DNA of 64,000 nt from Halofilum ochraceum (GTDB lineage Bacteria > Pseudomonadota > Gammaproteobacteria > XJ16 > Halofilaceae). The stretch spans positions 1 through 64,000 of the forward strand of contig NZ_LVEG02000004.1 of the NCBI RefSeq assembly GCF_001614315.2, read 5' to 3'. The translations under genes and the position numbers were made by a program. Below, piece after piece: positions 27,780-36,416 of this stretch (the first letter of the stretch is position 1; each line of letters begins with the position of its first letter). The notes beneath the pieces were generated by a model that was given only the letters and a program-made list of their open reading frames with translations, searched no databases and was not told the DNA's origin.

Positions 27780-28915
27780 AATCGTCGCGCTTTGTTCCCC
27801 CGACGGATGTTGCCGTGCTGGTGTCCTACTCCGGTGATGGCGGCGTCGAACGAATGATCAACAACCTTGTACAGGGGTTGCTCGATGCCGGGTGCGTCGT
27901 GGACGTAATCGTGTTGAGAAATGAGGGCGGTCACATTTATGCGCTCCCGGCGGGCGCGAACGTCGTTCGTTTAGGTACGCGCCATGCGGTGTTCGCCCTG
28001 CCTGGGCTTGTGCTCTACCTGCGGCGGGCGCGCCCGCGTGCGTTGCTCGCGGCGAAGGACCGTGCCGGGCGTGTGGCCATCCGGGCACGGCGCTTGGCCG
28101 GCGTGCCGACGCGGATCGTCGTGCGCATTGGTAATACCCTTTCACAATCGCTCGCAGGCCGGAGCCGACTGCGCAGGATGCTGCGCTATGGCCCGATTCG
28201 TCGACTGTATCCACTCGCTGACGCGATTGTGGCGGTCTCCCAAGGCGTGGCCGACGACGTGGTGGCGACCAGCGGTGTCGATCGGGCGCGGGTTGCAGTG
28301 TTGCCCAATCCCGTTATTACGCGCGAACTGGATGAACGCGCGCGCGAATCCGTAGACCATCCTTGGCTCTGTGAGGGCGCGGCGCCGGTGATCCTGAGCG
28401 TCGGCCGCCTTACGCGGCAGAAGGATTTCCCCACCCTGCTGAAGGCCTTTGCTCGGGTCCGTCGGCAACGCGAAGCGCGTCTGCTTATCCTTGGCGAGGG
28501 GGAAGACCGGCGGGCACTGGAACGCCTGGCGGACGAACTCGGCATCGCCGATGCGCTGGATCTGGCCGGGTTCGCCGCCAACCCGTACGCATACATGGTC
28601 CGAGCCGACCTGTTCGTGCTTTCGTCCGCCTGGGAAGGCTCGCCCAACGCGCTGACCGAGGCGATGCATCTCGGCGTGCCAGTGGTCGCGACCGACTGCC
28701 GCAGTGGCCCGCGCGAGGTGCTGGATGGCGGACGTATCGCCCCGTTGGTACCGGTCGGCGACTTCGAGGCGATGGCCGCGGCTATCGTCGCCACGCTCGA
28801 CGCGCCGCCGGACGGCGCTACACTGCGCGTCGCTGTCGCCGGATACACCCGCGAGCGCAGCACCGCGCGTTATCTCGAAGTCCTCGGCATCGAACCGCCG
28901 AAGTCGCCATGCTGA
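27776..28915 (+). CDS. Glycosyltransferase family 4 protein
   Basis: The 379-residue GT4 protein is the closest relative in this window of the one at 19591-20787. Both have VVRLGTxHAVFAxPxLxLYLRR in the first domain, PNPVITxxxxExARExVDHxW at the hinge and KDFPTLxxAF in the second. Donor motifs are LSVGRLTRQKDFPTLLKAF, LGEGEDRRALERLA and WEGSPNALTEAMHLGVPVV. GGGGAG lies shortly before the ATG. The stop overlaps the following sulfotransferase start by seven bases. Confidence 0.89.
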   Translation: MKSSRFVPPTDVAVLVSYSGDGGVERMINNLVQGLLDAGCVVDVIVLRNEGGHIYALPAGANVVRLGTRHAVFALPGLVLYLRRARPRALLAAKDRAGRVAIRARRLAGVPTRIVVRIGNTLSQSLAGRSRLRRMLRYGPIRRLYPLADAIVAVSQGVADDVVATSGVDRARVAVLPNPVITRELDERARESVDHPWLCEGAAPVILSVGRLTRQKDFPTLLKAFARVRRQREARLLILGEGEDRRALERLADELGIADALDLAGFAANPYAYMVRADLFVLSSAWEGSPNALTEAMHLGVPVVATDCRSGPREVLDGGRIAPLVPVGDFEAMAAAIVATLDAPPDGATLRVAVAGYTRERSTARYLEVLGIEPPKSPC

Positions 28916-29568
28916 TCTCGCATCCCCACAACTTCCTGTTCGTGCACATCGCAAAGACGGGGGGCACGAGTGTACGGCGGGCGCTGCGTCCTTATCGATG
29001 GTCCGGTCGCTACGCGCCGGCACTGTTTTTCGCGAGCATGATGAGCCAGATGACTTGTCCGCGGCACCGCTTGGGCGTCAAGTTCCCGCGGCATGCCAAG
29101 TGCATCGCGGCGAAGGAGATGATCCCGGCCGAAGTGTTTGATTCGATGTTCAAGTTCGTGTTCGTGCGCAATCCGTGGGATCTGCAGGTCAGTTCGTGGC
29201 ATCACATCGGGCGCGAGAAACCGCACGTGCTGGAGGGTGTGAAGACGTTCCCGGAATTCCTGCGCCGCAAGTTCGATCCGGAACGGCCGTACGACTACAT
29301 GCTCGACATCTCGCGCGAATTGCAGTCGGACTACATCGTAGATTTACACGGGAACACGATCGTCGATTTCATCGGCCGCTACGAAAACCTGCAGACCGAC
29401 TTCGACACCGCCTGCGACCGCATCGGTATCCCGCGCATACAACTACCGCATGAACGCCGCGCGGTCGACCGCGACGACTACCGCCGATACTATGACGACG
29501 AATCCCGCGAACTGGTCGCCCGACACTACGCGCCCGATATCGAGCGACTCGGATATACGTTCGATTGA
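28909..29568 (+). CDS. Sulfotransferase family 2 protein
   Basis: The 219-residue protein has the Sulfotransfer_2 pattern (carbohydrate sulfotransferases such as chondroitin and heparan 2-O-sulfotransferases): NFLFVHIAKTGGTSVRRAL for the 5'-phosphosulfate loop and FKFVFVRNPWDLQVSSWHH for the 3'-phosphate site, then VDFIGRYENLQTDF and a YDDESRELV-x8-IERLGY ending typical of the family. It belongs to a different sulfotransferase subfamily from the three upstream genes, so the cluster may sulfate more than one position. It ends the coupled plus-strand run. Confidence 0.87.
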   Translation: MLISHPHNFLFVHIAKTGGTSVRRALRPYRWSGRYAPALFFASMMSQMTCPRHRLGVKFPRHAKCIAAKEMIPAEVFDSMFKFVFVRNPWDLQVSSWHHIGREKPHVLEGVKTFPEFLRRKFDPERPYDYMLDISRELQSDYIVDLHGNTIVDFIGRYENLQTDFDTACDRIGIPRIQLPHERRAVDRDDYRRYYDDESRELVARHYAPDIERLGYTFD

Positions 29569-29580
29569 GGTTGTTTTCTG

Positions 29581-29762
29581 GAACCACGAATGAACACGAA
29601 TGGACACGAATGGACACGAATGGCTCGCGGGGGTCAGACCGCTTTGGGGAGCTTCGCTGATGTGTGGGTCCCGCATTACACGCGAATCGGAACCAAAGCC
29701 TGTCAGCGAAGCTCCCGGAAGGCCGATGATGCACGAGAACCATTCGTGTTCATTCGTGGTTC
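29581..29762. repeat. 23-bp perfect inverted repeat flanking a 136-bp spacer
   Basis: The left arm at 29581-29603 reads GAACCACGAATGAACACGAA-TGG and the right arm at 29740-29762 is its exact complement. The left side also repeats the unit GGACACGAAT. Inside, GGGAGCTTCGCTGA (29647-29660) is complementary to 29703-29716. No open reading frame or transposase is present, so it resembles a small non-coding mobile or folded RNA element. It separates the glycan cluster from hldE. Confidence 0.85.
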
Positions 29763-29812
29763 TAACAGCAGTTTCGCAGTGGTTCGCGTAACCCCGGAGT
29801 GAGCGTCCGCCA

Positions 29813-31261
29813 ATGATCCCCGATCAACAATCCCTGTCCACCGCCCGGGTGCTGCTCGTCGGCGATGTAATGCTGGACCGGTACTGGGCCGGCGGGACGA
29901 AGCGGATTTCGCCCGAGGCGCCGGTGCCGGTGGTGGACGTCAATGACTTCCGGGCGTTGCCGGGCGGCGCGGCGAACGTGGCGTTGAACGTGGCCACGCT
30001 GGGCGCGCGGGCGACGCTGATCGGGATGGTCGGGGCGGACGAGGCGGCGGATGTGCTGCGCGCCGGGCTGGAATCCGCCGGGGTCGCGCACGATCTGGTC
30101 ATCGTTCCCGGCTCGCCGACGATCACCAAGATGCGGGTCCTGAGCCGCAATCAACACCTGATGCGGCTCGATATCGAGGATGGCTTCACCACGGTGGATC
30201 ACGCGCCGTTGCTTGATCGCGTGCGCGCGCGCGTGACCGAGGCTGATGTCGTGGTGATCTCCGATTACGCCAAAGGCACGCTGGGATCCGCCGTCCGTGA
30301 CGTCATCGCGATCGCCCGGGACGCCGGCTGCCGGGTCCTGGTCGACCCCAAGGGCGATGATTTCGAGCGCTACCGTGGCGCCCACCTGATCACCCCGAAT
30401 CGCGGCGAGTTCGAGCGTGTCGTGGGGCCGTGCGCGGATGTCGAGACGCTGGAGGCGCGAGCACGTGAACTGGTGGGGGGCCTCGGGCTCGAAGCGCTGC
30501 TGGTGACGCGCAGCGAGGAGGGACTGAGTCTCATCGCGTCTGATGAGCGCGGGCTGCACATCCCCGCGCATCGCCTCGAGGTGTTCGACGTGACCGGCGC
30601 CGGCGACACGGTCATCGGCGTCATCGCGGCCGCCACCGCCGCGGGCGTCGCGCTGGCGGATGCCGTGCGGCTGGCGAACCACGCGGCGGCGATCGTGGTC
30701 TCGCGGCTCGGTGCGAGCCAGGTCACCTACGATGAGCTCCGCCACGCCGTCGAGACCGTCGACCGCCCCGGCGACCGGCGCATCGTCGATGCGGCCGGGC
30801 TGGTCACCGAGGTCGAGGCGGCGCGCGGACGCGGTGAGCGCGTGGTCATGACCAACGGCTGTTTCGATCTGCTCCACGTCGGTCACCTGCAATCGTTGCG
30901 GGCCATGCGTGCGCTCGGCGATCGACTGGTCGTCGCGGTCAATGACGACGCGTCGGTTGCCCGCCTCAAGGGTCCGGAGCGGCCGGTGACGCCGCTCGCG
31001 GACCGGATGGCGATGCTGGTGGCGCTCGACTGCGTCGATCTCGTCGCGCCGTTCTCCGAGGATACCCCCGCGGAGTTGATCGCCCGGGTCCGCCCGGATG
31101 TGCTGGCCAAGGGTGGGGACTACGAGCCCGAGTCGATTGCCGGTTATGACGCCGTGACCGCCTACGGGGGGAAGGTCCGTGTCGTCGATTTTGCAGCAGG
31201 TTACTCGACCACCGATCTGATTGCCCGGATCGCGGCGGAACGGTCTGCCCATTGGTCGTAA
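29813..31261 (+). CDS. hldE: HldE, bifunctional heptose-7-phosphate kinase/heptose-1-phosphate adenylyltransferase
   Basis: The 482-residue fusion has a PfkB-type kinase (residues 1-330: VGDVMLDRYWAGGTKRISPE, LPGGAANVALNVATLG, VTGAGDTVIGVIAAA) and a nucleotidyltransferase (from about residue 345: MTNGCFDLLHVGHLQSL, with the HxGH motif, and VLAKGGDY). It makes ADP-heptose for the LPS inner core. A GGAG lies fourteen bases before the ATG, further than usual. It is a key hint that the region builds heptose-containing LPS. Confidence 0.96.
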   Translation: MIPDQQSLSTARVLLVGDVMLDRYWAGGTKRISPEAPVPVVDVNDFRALPGGAANVALNVATLGARATLIGMVGADEAADVLRAGLESAGVAHDLVIVPGSPTITKMRVLSRNQHLMRLDIEDGFTTVDHAPLLDRVRARVTEADVVVISDYAKGTLGSAVRDVIAIARDAGCRVLVDPKGDDFERYRGAHLITPNRGEFERVVGPCADVETLEARARELVGGLGLEALLVTRSEEGLSLIASDERGLHIPAHRLEVFDVTGAGDTVIGVIAAATAAGVALADAVRLANHAAAIVVSRLGASQVTYDELRHAVETVDRPGDRRIVDAAGLVTEVEAARGRGERVVMTNGCFDLLHVGHLQSLRAMRALGDRLVVAVNDDASVARLKGPERPVTPLADRMAMLVALDCVDLVAPFSEDTPAELIARVRPDVLAKGGDYEPESIAGYDAVTAYGGKVRVVDFAAGYSTTDLIARIAAERSAHWS

Positions 31262-31335
31262 ACCGCCAGGAACTGGGATCACGGCGCCTCCGGCGGCCCG
31301 TGCAGAGTACTGAACGACGGCGTGCGGGATAACAC

Positions 31336-32073
31336 ATGTTCTATCTCAAGGGCGAGCGCCCCGTCGGTCCGGCCCGCTTTGAGGGGGGACGCCTCCGGGG
31401 GGAGATAGTGCTGGATTACAATTCTCCAGCATTGCGCTGCGTGCTCGCCGATCCACTCGCGTTCACTCATTCGGACGCGGTCACGGTACTCAAGGACAAC
31501 GCCCGTTCACGGGTCGTGCATGGTCGCATCGACGGGCGCGACGTGGTGGTCAAGCAAAGCCACGCCAAGACGGCGTCGAAGGCGTTCAAACGCGCTTTCC
31601 TGCCGAGCCGGGCGGCACGCGGCTGGTATGCGGCCCATACCGTCGAAGCGTTCGGGGTGCCGACCGCGAGCGCGATCGCGTATGTCGACGCCCGGCACGG
31701 CCCGTTCCGCGGTCGGTCTTGGTTGATTTCGGAGTGGGTGTCCGGCCAGGACGCACGCACCTGTCTGACGGCTCCGGACATCGACCCGGGTGAGCGTACC
31801 CGGCTGATCAAGGCGATCGTGGATATTTATGCGCGTCTGCATCGTGCGCGGATTACCCACGGTGACAACCGGCCTGAAAACTTCATGATTCATGAGGGCC
31901 GGCCCGTGTTGATCGATCTCGACGTGACCGTGCGCCATCCGCCCTGGTCGCTCGTCTTTCGGCGTTATGCGCGGCGCGATGTACGGCAACTCGTCGAGCG
32001 CTGGCACAAAGAGCTTTCGATCGCCGAGGAGTTCCGGCGCGCGTTTCGGGATTACGGACTTGAGGGGGCCTGA
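31336..32073 (+). CDS. LPS core kinase, WaaP/InaA-like
   Basis: The 245-residue protein has a small eukaryotic-like kinase fold: VVVKQSHAKTASKAFKRAF for the ATP lysine, LISEWVSGQDART for the hinge, and a catalytic loop THGDNRPENFMI near residue 175 followed by PVLIDLDVTV as the metal-binding Asp motif. These fit the WaaP/RfaP/InaA group, which phosphorylates heptose or related LPS sugars. The exact acceptor cannot be read from sequence. Its 3' end overlaps the convergent heptosyltransferase gene by 22 bases. Confidence 0.78.
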   Translation: MFYLKGERPVGPARFEGGRLRGEIVLDYNSPALRCVLADPLAFTHSDAVTVLKDNARSRVVHGRIDGRDVVVKQSHAKTASKAFKRAFLPSRAARGWYAAHTVEAFGVPTASAIAYVDARHGPFRGRSWLISEWVSGQDARTCLTAPDIDPGERTRLIKAIVDIYARLHRARITHGDNRPENFMIHEGRPVLIDLDVTVRHPPWSLVFRRYARRDVRQLVERWHKELSIAEEFRRAFRDYGLEGA

Positions 32074-33119
32074 TGGTTGGCCAGGAGCGCATCGAGGCGG
32101 GCCGTGACATCGTCAACGCTGATCCGCTGCATCGCGGCGGGGTCACGCACCCGCCGCCCCCAGCGCGTGTCTTCCGGGTGTAGCCCCGTCTCCGCGGCCA
32201 ATGCCTCGGGGTAGCGGTCGACGACCCATTCGCGCCAGCGATACGGGCCCGTGCGCCAGGGATTCGAGGTGGCGTACAGCCCGATGACCGGCGTTCCCGC
32301 CGCCGCCGCGATGTGCAGCGGTCCGGTGTCCGGCGCGATTGCGAGGTCCGCGCGTCCCAGAACCGCGAGCAGTTCCTTCGGCCGGGTGGCGCCGACCAGG
32401 TCGATCACCGGATGCTGTGCGCGGGACGCGATCGCAGTGGCCATCGCGCGTTCCGCGGGGGCGGGGCCGCCGGTCAGGACCGTGCGCAGGCCATGTGCGG
32501 TCGCGGCGTAATCGGCGACGGCCGCGTAGCGCTCCGCCGACCAGTTGCGCCAGTTGTTCACGCGCGCGCTCGTGCAGGCGTTGATCGCAAGATAGCGTTC
32601 GCCGTCCGGTAAGTGCCTTCGGGCGAAATCCGCCGCGTCCTCCGGTACCGGGATATCCCAGCGCAGTTCGCGTTCCTCGATTCCCAGGGCACGGAGGAAA
32701 TCGAAGAAACCGTCGAGCACGTGCACACGCGGGTTGTCCTCGATCCGCCGGTTCACGAACAGCCCATGGCCGTCCCGCGAACGGGCGCGGTCGAAACCGA
32801 TCCGCAGGGGCGCGCGCACGAGCCGGCCCGCGATATTCGCTCGCAGTGCGACCTGCATCTGCAGCAGCACGTCGAACCGGCGGCCGCGCAGTTGGCGATA
32901 CAGGTCCCGGTACGACGCGAAACCGCGGCCCTTGTCGAAGACGATGAACTCGACACCCGGCAGGTCGCCGACGAGCTCGGCCTCGAGCCGGCCGATGATC
33001 CACGTCAGGCGCGTCTCCGGCCAGGCCTTCTGCAGGGTGCGCACGACCGGCACGGCATGGGTTACGTCGCCCAGTGCAGACAGGCGCAGCAGACACAGGC
33101 TTGAAGGCGGCGTTTCCAT
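32052..33119 (-). CDS. waaC: Lipopolysaccharide heptosyltransferase (GT9), WaaC-like
   Basis: The 355-residue GT9 protein begins LCLLRLSALGDVTHAVPVVR and has FDKGRGFASYRDLYRQLR, PLRIGFDRARSRDGH and the donor motif LLAVLGRADLAIAPDTGPLH with AAAAGTPVIGLYATSNP. These match heptosyltransferase I (WaaC), which adds the first heptose to Kdo. WaaF or another GT9 remains possible, so the symbol is tentative. It is divergent from kdkA (165 bases apart) and convergent with the WaaP-like gene. Confidence 0.85.
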   Translation of the reverse strand: METPPSSLCLLRLSALGDVTHAVPVVRTLQKAWPETRLTWIIGRLEAELVGDLPGVEFIVFDKGRGFASYRDLYRQLRGRRFDVLLQMQVALRANIAGRLVRAPLRIGFDRARSRDGHGLFVNRRIEDNPRVHVLDGFFDFLRALGIEERELRWDIPVPEDAADFARRHLPDGERYLAINACTSARVNNWRNWSAERYAAVADYAATAHGLRTVLTGGPAPAERAMATAIASRAQHPVIDLVGATRPKELLAVLGRADLAIAPDTGPLHIAAAAGTPVIGLYATSNPWRTGPYRWREWVVDRYPEALAAETGLHPEDTRWGRRVRDPAAMQRISVDDVTARLDALLANHQAPSSP

Positions 33120-33284
33120 CGGTGATCGGCCAGCGGGATGAGGGCGCCGATTCTCGGCCATCGGCGGCCCGCTTGAAAGTCCGGCCGCGCTTTGGGGTCG
33201 CATCGTGGCAACGCCTGCCGCAGACTCGCGGGCCATGAACGAAGCGTCCACACGAATCGCCGGTCCGCCCCGGGAGAACTGCCG

Positions 33285-34043
33285 GTGAACGATACCGAGG
33301 GAAACCAGACCTGCAACCTGCGGCTGGAGGTCCGGGGCGGCACGTTCGTCGTCTGGCCCGACAACGGCCCGCGCCCCGACGACGCCTGGTTCGATCCGGC
33401 CGCGCTGGCCGCGGCGGGGCATACGGGGGCCAGCGGCACGGCCGGGCGCGGCGCCACCGTCCTGTTCGAGGCCAATGGTCGTCGCCTCGTCCTGCGCCAC
33501 TACCGCCGTGGCGGTCTCATCCGGCATCTGAGTGACGATCTCTATGTGCGCACGGGGCTGCGCAATAGTCGCCCCTGGCGTGAACTCGCGCTGCTTACGC
33601 GCCTGTATGCGGGTGGTATGCCGGTACCGGCGCCGGTCGCCGCGCGCATCGCACCGACCGGCCCGCTGTCGCCCTGGTATCGTGGCGATCTGGTGACCGG
33701 GTATCTGCCCGGTACCCGTACGCTGGCCGAGGCCCTGACTCAGGGGCCGCTGGACGTGGCCACCTGGCCGGAGATCGGCTTCACGATCGCCCGCTTCCAT
33801 GCACTCGCCGTCGATCACGCGGACCTGAATGCGCACAACGTGCTGCTCGATGACGCGGGGAAGGTCTATCTGATTGATTTCGATCGCGCCCGCCTGCGGC
33901 TGCGGCCACGCGGGCGCTGGAGCCATGGCAACCTGGCGCGTCTGCATCGCTCGCTCGGCAAGCTGCGGGCGGGGGATCCGGACTTCGGCTTTGGTGAGGG
34001 CGAGTGGCAGCGGCTGCTGGCGGGGTATCGGTCGGCGGGGTGA
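33285..34043 (+). CDS. kdkA: 3-deoxy-D-manno-octulosonic acid kinase
   Basis: The 252-residue protein fits KdkA: LVLRHYRRGGLIRHLSDDLY near residue 70, RPWRELALLTRLYAGGMPVP, the catalytic loop VDHADLNAHNVLL near residue 176 and KVYLIDFDRARLR. KdkA phosphorylates Kdo at position 4 in LPS with a single Kdo. GTG 33285 is chosen as start because GGGAG lies about nine bases upstream. It sits among hldE, waaC and waaA, completing an inner-core module. Family REP elements follow it. Confidence 0.88.
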   Translation: MNDTEGNQTCNLRLEVRGGTFVVWPDNGPRPDDAWFDPAALAAAGHTGASGTAGRGATVLFEANGRRLVLRHYRRGGLIRHLSDDLYVRTGLRNSRPWRELALLTRLYAGGMPVPAPVAARIAPTGPLSPWYRGDLVTGYLPGTRTLAEALTQGPLDVATWPEIGFTIARFHALAVDHADLNAHNVLLDDAGKVYLIDFDRARLRLRPRGRWSHGNLARLHRSLGKLRAGDPDFGFGEGEWQRLLAGYRSAG

Positions 34044-34104
34044 ATGATGGCAGCACCGCGTCGCTCTGCGGCGGGATTTCGGTCCCGGGACGGTGGCGGG
34101 CGTT

Positions 34105-34183
34105 GATCGCGAGCGAGCTCGCTCCTACATGAATCCTGCCACCCGGTTGCAGCTTTATCTGTAGGAGCGAGCTTGCTCGCGAT
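34105..34183. repeat. REP/BIME-like element, family A, inverted pair
   Basis: Arms GATCGCGAGCGAGCTCGCTC-CTACA (34105-34129) and TGTAGGAGCGAGCTTGCTCG-CGAT (34160-34183) face each other. The linker begins ATGAATCCTGCCACC, the inverse of the linker segment in the 3634-3713 pair. It lies between the convergent kdkA and waaA genes. Confidence 0.85.
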
Positions 34184-34194
34184 TGCTCTCTGGA

Positions 34195-35472
34195 TTATCC
34201 GCGGCCCGACTGAGCGGTACCGCGTTCCGGATCGGACAATTCCGGCACGGCCCTGAGCAGGGCACGCAGATAGCGTTCGCCCATATCCGCTTCGCGTTCC
34301 ATCAGTTCCCGCCCGGCCGCGCCCATCCGCTGGAGCTCGTCCGGCGCCGCCAGCAGTCCGGTGACGGCCGCGATGACCTCCGACGCATCGGCCCGGCGCA
34401 GCAACGCGCCCGCCGCCTCGAGCCGCTCCGTTTCATCGGCGAAGTTGAACATGTGCGGGCCGGTCACGATGGGCCGTCCGGCACGCGCGGGTTCAAGCAC
34501 GTTCTGGCCGCCGCGGGGAATCAGCGAACCGCCCATTATGACCGCCTCGGCCCCGGCGATCAGTCCGGTGAGCTCGCCCAGCGTATCGGCCAGATAGATT
34601 GAGCCGGGCGTACCCGCGGGCTCGCCCTGGCTCCGGCGCCGTACCTCGAAGCTCTCGGCACGCAGGGCCGACGCGATGTCGGCGCCGCGGTCCGGGTGCC
34701 GTGGCGCGATCACCAGCAGATGCTCACCGGAACCCGCCTCGGCCCAGGCGCGGGCGAGCTGCAGTTCCTCGTCCTCGTGGGTGGATGCGGCGAGCACGAA
34801 CGGGGCGCCCGGCTCGATGGCCGTGGCCGGCGCGCCACCCGGCGCGGCGAACTTCAGGTTGCCGACGACCTCCAGCCGGTCCGGATCGACCCCGAGATCC
34901 CGGAAACGGTCGCGATCCGTGTCCGAGCGCGCCAGCACCTGGCGGATGCGCCGCAGGCACCACGCGGCGGTGTGGCGCCACCACGCGGGGGCCTCGAGTG
35001 TCCGTGGCGACAGGCGGCCATTGACCAGCGCGATCGGGACCGCCTGGTCTTCGAGCGCCCCGAACAGATGTGGCCAGAGTTCGGTTTCGAGGATCAGCGC
35101 GGCCCGCGGGCGCGTGCGCTCAAGAAACCGGCGCACGGGGCCGGGACGGTCCACCGGCAGGTAGGCGACGGCCGCCCCGGCAGGGGCCTGGGCGCGGGCC
35201 CGCGTCTGACCGGTCGGTGTGGCCGTCGAAATCAGCAGCGGGCCGATCCCGTGGTCGTCGAGTTCGCGCAACAACGGCGCCGCGGCCGCGACTTCCCCGA
35301 CCGATGCGCAGTGAATCCACACGGCGCCGTCGGTGCGGGTGCCGGTATAGCCGTAGCGCCCGTACAGATAGGCGGCACCCCCGTCGCGTGCGGTGCGCAC
35401 CAGCGTATAGCCGGCGAGCGGGAGGGCGAGGCCCAGGCTCGCCAGGCGGTAGCGCAGCGGGGGGCGGCTCAT
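34195..35472 (-). CDS. waaA: WaaA (KdtA), Kdo transferase
   Basis: The 425-residue protein has an N-terminal membrane anchor and the GT30 motifs AVWIHCASVGEVAAAAPLLREL, LLISTATPTGQTRA, VAYLPVDRPGPVRRFLERTRP, LILETELWPHL and, in the second domain, VIMGGSLIPRGGQNVLEPARA with GRPIVTGPHMFNF. It transfers Kdo from CMP-Kdo to lipid A precursor on the inner face of the inner membrane. With kdkA present, it could be a mono-Kdo enzyme, but that is inference. It is coupled to the upstream acyltransferase gene by ATGA. Confidence 0.96.
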   Translation of the reverse strand: MSRPPLRYRLASLGLALPLAGYTLVRTARDGGAAYLYGRYGYTGTRTDGAVWIHCASVGEVAAAAPLLRELDDHGIGPLLISTATPTGQTRARAQAPAGAAVAYLPVDRPGPVRRFLERTRPRAALILETELWPHLFGALEDQAVPIALVNGRLSPRTLEAPAWWRHTAAWCLRRIRQVLARSDTDRDRFRDLGVDPDRLEVVGNLKFAAPGGAPATAIEPGAPFVLAASTHEDEELQLARAWAEAGSGEHLLVIAPRHPDRGADIASALRAESFEVRRRSQGEPAGTPGSIYLADTLGELTGLIAGAEAVIMGGSLIPRGGQNVLEPARAGRPIVTGPHMFNFADETERLEAAGALLRRADASEVIAAVTGLLAAPDELQRMGAAGRELMEREADMGERYLRALLRAVPELSDPERGTAQSGRG

Positions 35473-36416
35473 CGGTACGGACTCGGGTCGCCCTTGCGCA
35501 CCGGCTTAAAGCGGCGGTGGGACCACAGGTACTGCTCGGGCGCGGCGCGGACATGGGCCTCGATGGTGTCATTGACCCGTTGTGTCGCCGCCTCGATATC
35601 CTTGCCGGGGAATTCGGCCAATGGTGGCTCGAGCCGCAGTTCGTAGCGGCCGTCCGGCAGTCGCACCGGGTGATACGGCACCACCGCGGCACCGCTGATC
35701 CGGGCCAGTTTCGCCGTCGCCGTGTTGGTCTGGGCCGGTTGCCCGAAGAATCGGGCCTGGATCCCGGCCCCATGCTTCGCGACCTGATCGGGGCCGTGCC
35801 AGACGATCTCGTTGTCGGCCAGTGCGCGCAGGATCGTCCGGACTTCGGCATGGTGGATCTGGCGTTGGATGAAGCGCCCGCGCACGCGCTCGGTCATGGC
35901 GCGCATGACCGGGTTTTTGGGCGGTGCGTAGGTCGCCGTGAATGCGACCTCCATGCCGAGGATCTGTCCGGCGATGTCCGTGGTCAGGAAGTGCCCCTGC
36001 AGCAGGATGACGCCCCGGCCGCGTGCGAGCGCGGCATCCAGGTGTTCCCGCCCGACGATGGCGCCGAGGCGTTGCAGGCGGCGGGCCGGACCCCACCAGC
36101 CGTAGGCCATCTCGAACACGCTCTCGCCGAGCATCGCGAAATGGGCCCGGACCAGGCGCTCGCGCTCCCGATCATCGAGTTCCGGGAAGCAGAGTCGGAA
36201 ATTGATCCGCGTAACCCGTCGACGCTCCCGGGACAGCGCATAGAGCAGGAGACCGATACCGCGCCCGATCGGCCGCTGGATCCGCAGCGGCAAATGGCCG
36301 ATGACCCACAGCAGGCCGATGCCCAGCCAGCTTGGCCACCAGCGTGGCAAGGCCAGGGCCGCGCCGCTCGCGTGGTGTGGCTTGCGGGAGCCGCGTTTAC
36401 GCCTGGCGGTGCTCAC
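35469..36416 (-). CDS. LpxL/LpxM-type lipid A acyltransferase
   Basis: The 315-residue protein has an N-terminal hydrophobic anchor (WLGIGLLWVIGHLPL) and the lysophospholipid acyltransferase motifs: HFLTTD, the catalytic H-x4-D, in GVILLQGHFLTTDIAGQI, then TYAPPKNPVM, WHGPDQVAKHGAGIQARFFG and AAVVPYHPVRLPDGRYEL. It adds a secondary acyl chain to Kdo-lipid A. Whether it is LpxL, LpxP or LpxM cannot be settled. The start is GTG, overlapping the upstream stop as GTGA. The lpxL-waaA pair is cotranscribed. Confidence 0.9.
   Translation of the reverse strand: MSTARRKRGSRKPHHASGAALALPRWWPSWLGIGLLWVIGHLPLRIQRPIGRGIGLLLYALSRERRRVTRINFRLCFPELDDRERERLVRAHFAMLGESVFEMAYGWWGPARRLQRLGAIVGREHLDAALARGRGVILLQGHFLTTDIAGQILGMEVAFTATYAPPKNPVMRAMTERVRGRFIQRQIHHAEVRTILRALADNEIVWHGPDQVAKHGAGIQARFFGQPAQTNTATAKLARISGAAVVPYHPVRLPDGRYELRLEPPLAEFPGKDIEAATQRVNDTIEAHVRAAPEQYLWSHRRFKPVRKGDPSPYR

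Noticed and set aside
29581-29762. Insertion sequence
   Set aside because: No transposase frame inside the arms and no visible target duplication; kept as a non-coding inverted-repeat element.
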